Positions 62,457-64,000 of a stretch of DNA of 64,000 nt are shown here, one piece after another. The number at the start of each line of letters is the position of its first letter. Position 1 is the first letter of the stretch. A program made the translations under genes and the position numbers. The notes beneath the pieces are model-generated. The model searched no databases, had not been told where the DNA came from, and saw only the letters and a list, made by a program, of their open reading frames with translations. The DNA is taken from positions 6,934,288-6,998,287 of the forward strand of contig CM021316.1 in the NCBI GenBank assembly GCA_010645155.1, written 5' to 3'. Source of the DNA: Tigriopus japonicus. Taxonomy: Eukaryota > Arthropoda > Copepoda > Harpacticoida > Harpacticidae.

Positions 62457-62924
62457 TTTATGCCAACTTTTGATGCTCACTTGGTTTCGATGACGGAGCC
62501 CTCAGTGAACACCCACAGCTCTTTGGTCCTTCACCAGGCTCAGCAACAACAACAGCAACAGCAACATTGTCTCTCCTCTCAACAACAGCAGCAACATCAC
62601 CACCATCAGCAACAACAACAACAACAGAACAATGCTGACCTTCAAGAGCTTGAAGCCATCCACCAGCTCGTGCAAGAAGGCAAAGCTAAGGCCAATGAGA
62701 TCTGCTCAAATCTCAAGAACACGGAGGGTGCCTCGCAAAGGCTAGGAAATCATTTCGTCAAGACCCAAAAGGAAATCAATGAGGCATTTCAATACTACGC
62801 CAATGCCATGGAAGAGCGAAAAGCCGAGATCCTTCGAGACTTGGAGGCCGTCCATTCGAGTCGTCAAGCCGGAGTGGCTCTCTACACGGAGAAGTCGCAA
62901 GAGACTGTAGAGAAAATCTACCAG
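62457..62924 (+). CDS. brat: brat orthologue, coding exon 2: Gln/His-rich linker and coiled coil
   Basis: This exon encodes residues 184-339, entering in phase 0 after TTTCTAG|TTTATG and leaving in phase 0 at TACCAG|GTAAGT. Residues 210-240 are a mixed CAG/CAA poly-Gln tract broken by HCLSS and HHHH. From residue 244 (DLQELEAIHQLVQEG) the chain is a continuous heptad-like helix, the coiled coil that follows the B-boxes in TRIM-NHL proteins. It aligns with fly Brat, including the FxYYANAMEERKAEILRDLE segment (FFASMLDERKTELLKELE in fly, from memory). This region mediates oligomerisation and partner binding such as Miranda in flies. The exon has no B-box cysteine pairs, so the linker joins RING to coiled coil through poly-Gln alone. 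Confidence 0.9.
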
Positions 62925-63414
62925 GTAAGTCTTGTTGAAATACGATGGCACACTTTGCTCCTCAACCATTGTGTTGTATGTATGCGTAAACTGCAAGACC
63001 GTAGCGCACTCGAACAGAGCTCAGTCTGAGCTTGGTTTGGTCTTAAAGTTCCGACGATGAACTACGTAGTAGGAGCTACGTACGTACCAAGCGTGAAAGT
63101 GCGGGCGACATCATGTTGACGGGGAAATCGGAAAAGTGCATTTTACTTTGACAACTGGAAGTGAATTTGTGAACGACAGTCATTCGAAACGGCAATGACA
63201 TTGAGCAATGGTAATTTGGGGGTTGCTCCCACTTGTCCAATTTGGGTGAATTTGAATGAGATTCTTTTGTCGGGGTTATTTGTTCCCCGTTTCGTCTCGA
63301 GCGGTTTAGGGGTGTCTGGCAATTGAGAGGAATGTAGGTAGCCTATGCTTACAATGGTTTAACTCTAGAAACCAACCTGAACCCGAACTGATCATTTTTC
63401 GCCATTGTTTCCAG
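62925..63414 (+). other. brat intron 2
   Basis: A 490-bp intron bounded by GTAAGT and TTGTTTCCAG, phase 0. It contains TACGTACGTAC (63077-63087), one of the recurrent palindromic words of this window. Nothing else was recognised. Confidence 0.85.
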
Positions 63415-63966
63415 CTGAATGACTTTATCGAACGCTTGGTGAAGCACGCCTCCAGTGGTGAGGTCCTCTTGTTCAAACGACCCATCGAGCAAAAGTTCTC
63501 GGCCATCCTTGCCCCATTGTCCAAATATGATAGCAATCTGGACCACTTGATCGACTTCGAATTTGCCGCCAACCTCAACGCCGTTCCATCGGCCATCAAG
63601 AACACCTTTGGATTCATTCGCATCCGAGGCGAGTCGTCGGGCGAGTTGCCCAACAACCGCATGCTGAGCAACCTCGGCAAACAGCCGCCCATCTCACGCC
63701 CCGTGTCCCAAGCTCCAGGGCATGGATCTCCCTCATCGTCATCGTCCTCGTCATCTTCATCCTCGTCGTCCTCCGGCTCGCACCACACACTCGGATTGTC
63801 ACCTCTCCTGAACAACGTGAGCGGGGCGAGCAACGTTCTCTCCAACGGGTTGGCTCAAGGTATTGCCACTTTGGCTGCAGCCTCCTCCAACAACAACGCC
63901 ACGAACCTTATCAATGGAATGCATCTGAATGGAAACAGCTTGAAGAACCTTTTGGAGAGACAGCAA

Positions 63967-64000
<34 letters not shown>
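63415..64000 (+). CDS. brat: brat orthologue, coding exon 3 (runs off the window): coiled-coil end, Ser and Gln tracts
   Basis: The frame is open from the acceptor to the last base and encodes residues 340-534. It finishes the coiled coil (LNDFIERLVKHASSGEVLLF), then has the conserved Brat blocks SAIKNTFGFIRI (398-409) and GKQPPISRP (427-435). A run of 14 serines follows, then a Gly/Asn/Leu-rich linker and at least 13 glutamines of mixed CAG/CAA codons at the edge. Fly Brat has NTFGYIR and KQPPIARP in the same order, which is the strongest evidence for orthology. The NHL propeller, the RNA- and partner-binding domain, should follow within a few hundred residues outside the window. The antisense frame over the Ser codons (63306-63845) is a shadow. 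Confidence 0.93.

Noticed and set aside
63306..63845. 179-codon minus-strand frame with an acidic run
   Set aside because: Antisense shadow of the poly-Ser codons in brat exon 3.

Overview
The window looks like nuclear DNA of an arthropod. Spliceosomal GT-AG introns, non-LTR and tRNA-derived retroelement debris, hAT-type MITEs, abundant impure tetranucleotide microsatellites and a brain tumor (brat) type TRIM-NHL gene all fit this. A crustacean such as a copepod is a guess; nothing here fixes the order. There are no operons, ribosome binding sites or other bacterial signals.

Only one protein-coding gene is recognised, at the right edge on the + strand: a brat orthologue. Three coding exons are visible (59427-59975, 62457-62924, 63415 to beyond 64000), joined by two phase-0 GT-AG introns. 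They encode a Ser-rich N-terminus starting MASPTPS, a C3HC4 RING finger, a Gln/His-rich linker, a B-box C-terminal type coiled coil, the conserved NTFGFIR and KQPPISRP segments, a poly-Ser tract and a poly-Gln tract. The NHL beta-propeller must lie past the window end. Two points stand out: a RING is present, which fly Brat lacks, and I find no B-box exon between RING and coiled coil.

The other roughly 59 kb has no gene that I can recognise. It is probably intergenic DNA and/or 5' untranslated exons and introns of brat. A good 3' splice site at 59153/59154 suggests a spliced 5' UTR. A weak candidate for an upstream non-coding exon, with a GAGA-rich start and an AAG|GTAAGA donor, is at about 6251-7440.

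Mobile and repetitive DNA, left to right: a decayed CR1/Jockey-like LINE endonuclease fragment (1-304, minus); a hairpin repeat (473-650); two copies of an unnamed repeat (645-911 and 3342-3981), the second split by about 375 bp; a long foldback (3985-4362); a 314-bp hAT-type MITE with perfect 8-bp target duplications (5929-6242); two abutting MITEs (50027-50427 and 50439-51178, the second clearly hAT-type); two tRNA-derived SINE-like units (about 51935-52081 and 57090-57288); and a 79-bp direct repeat pair flanking the second SINE. Microsatellites occur throughout.
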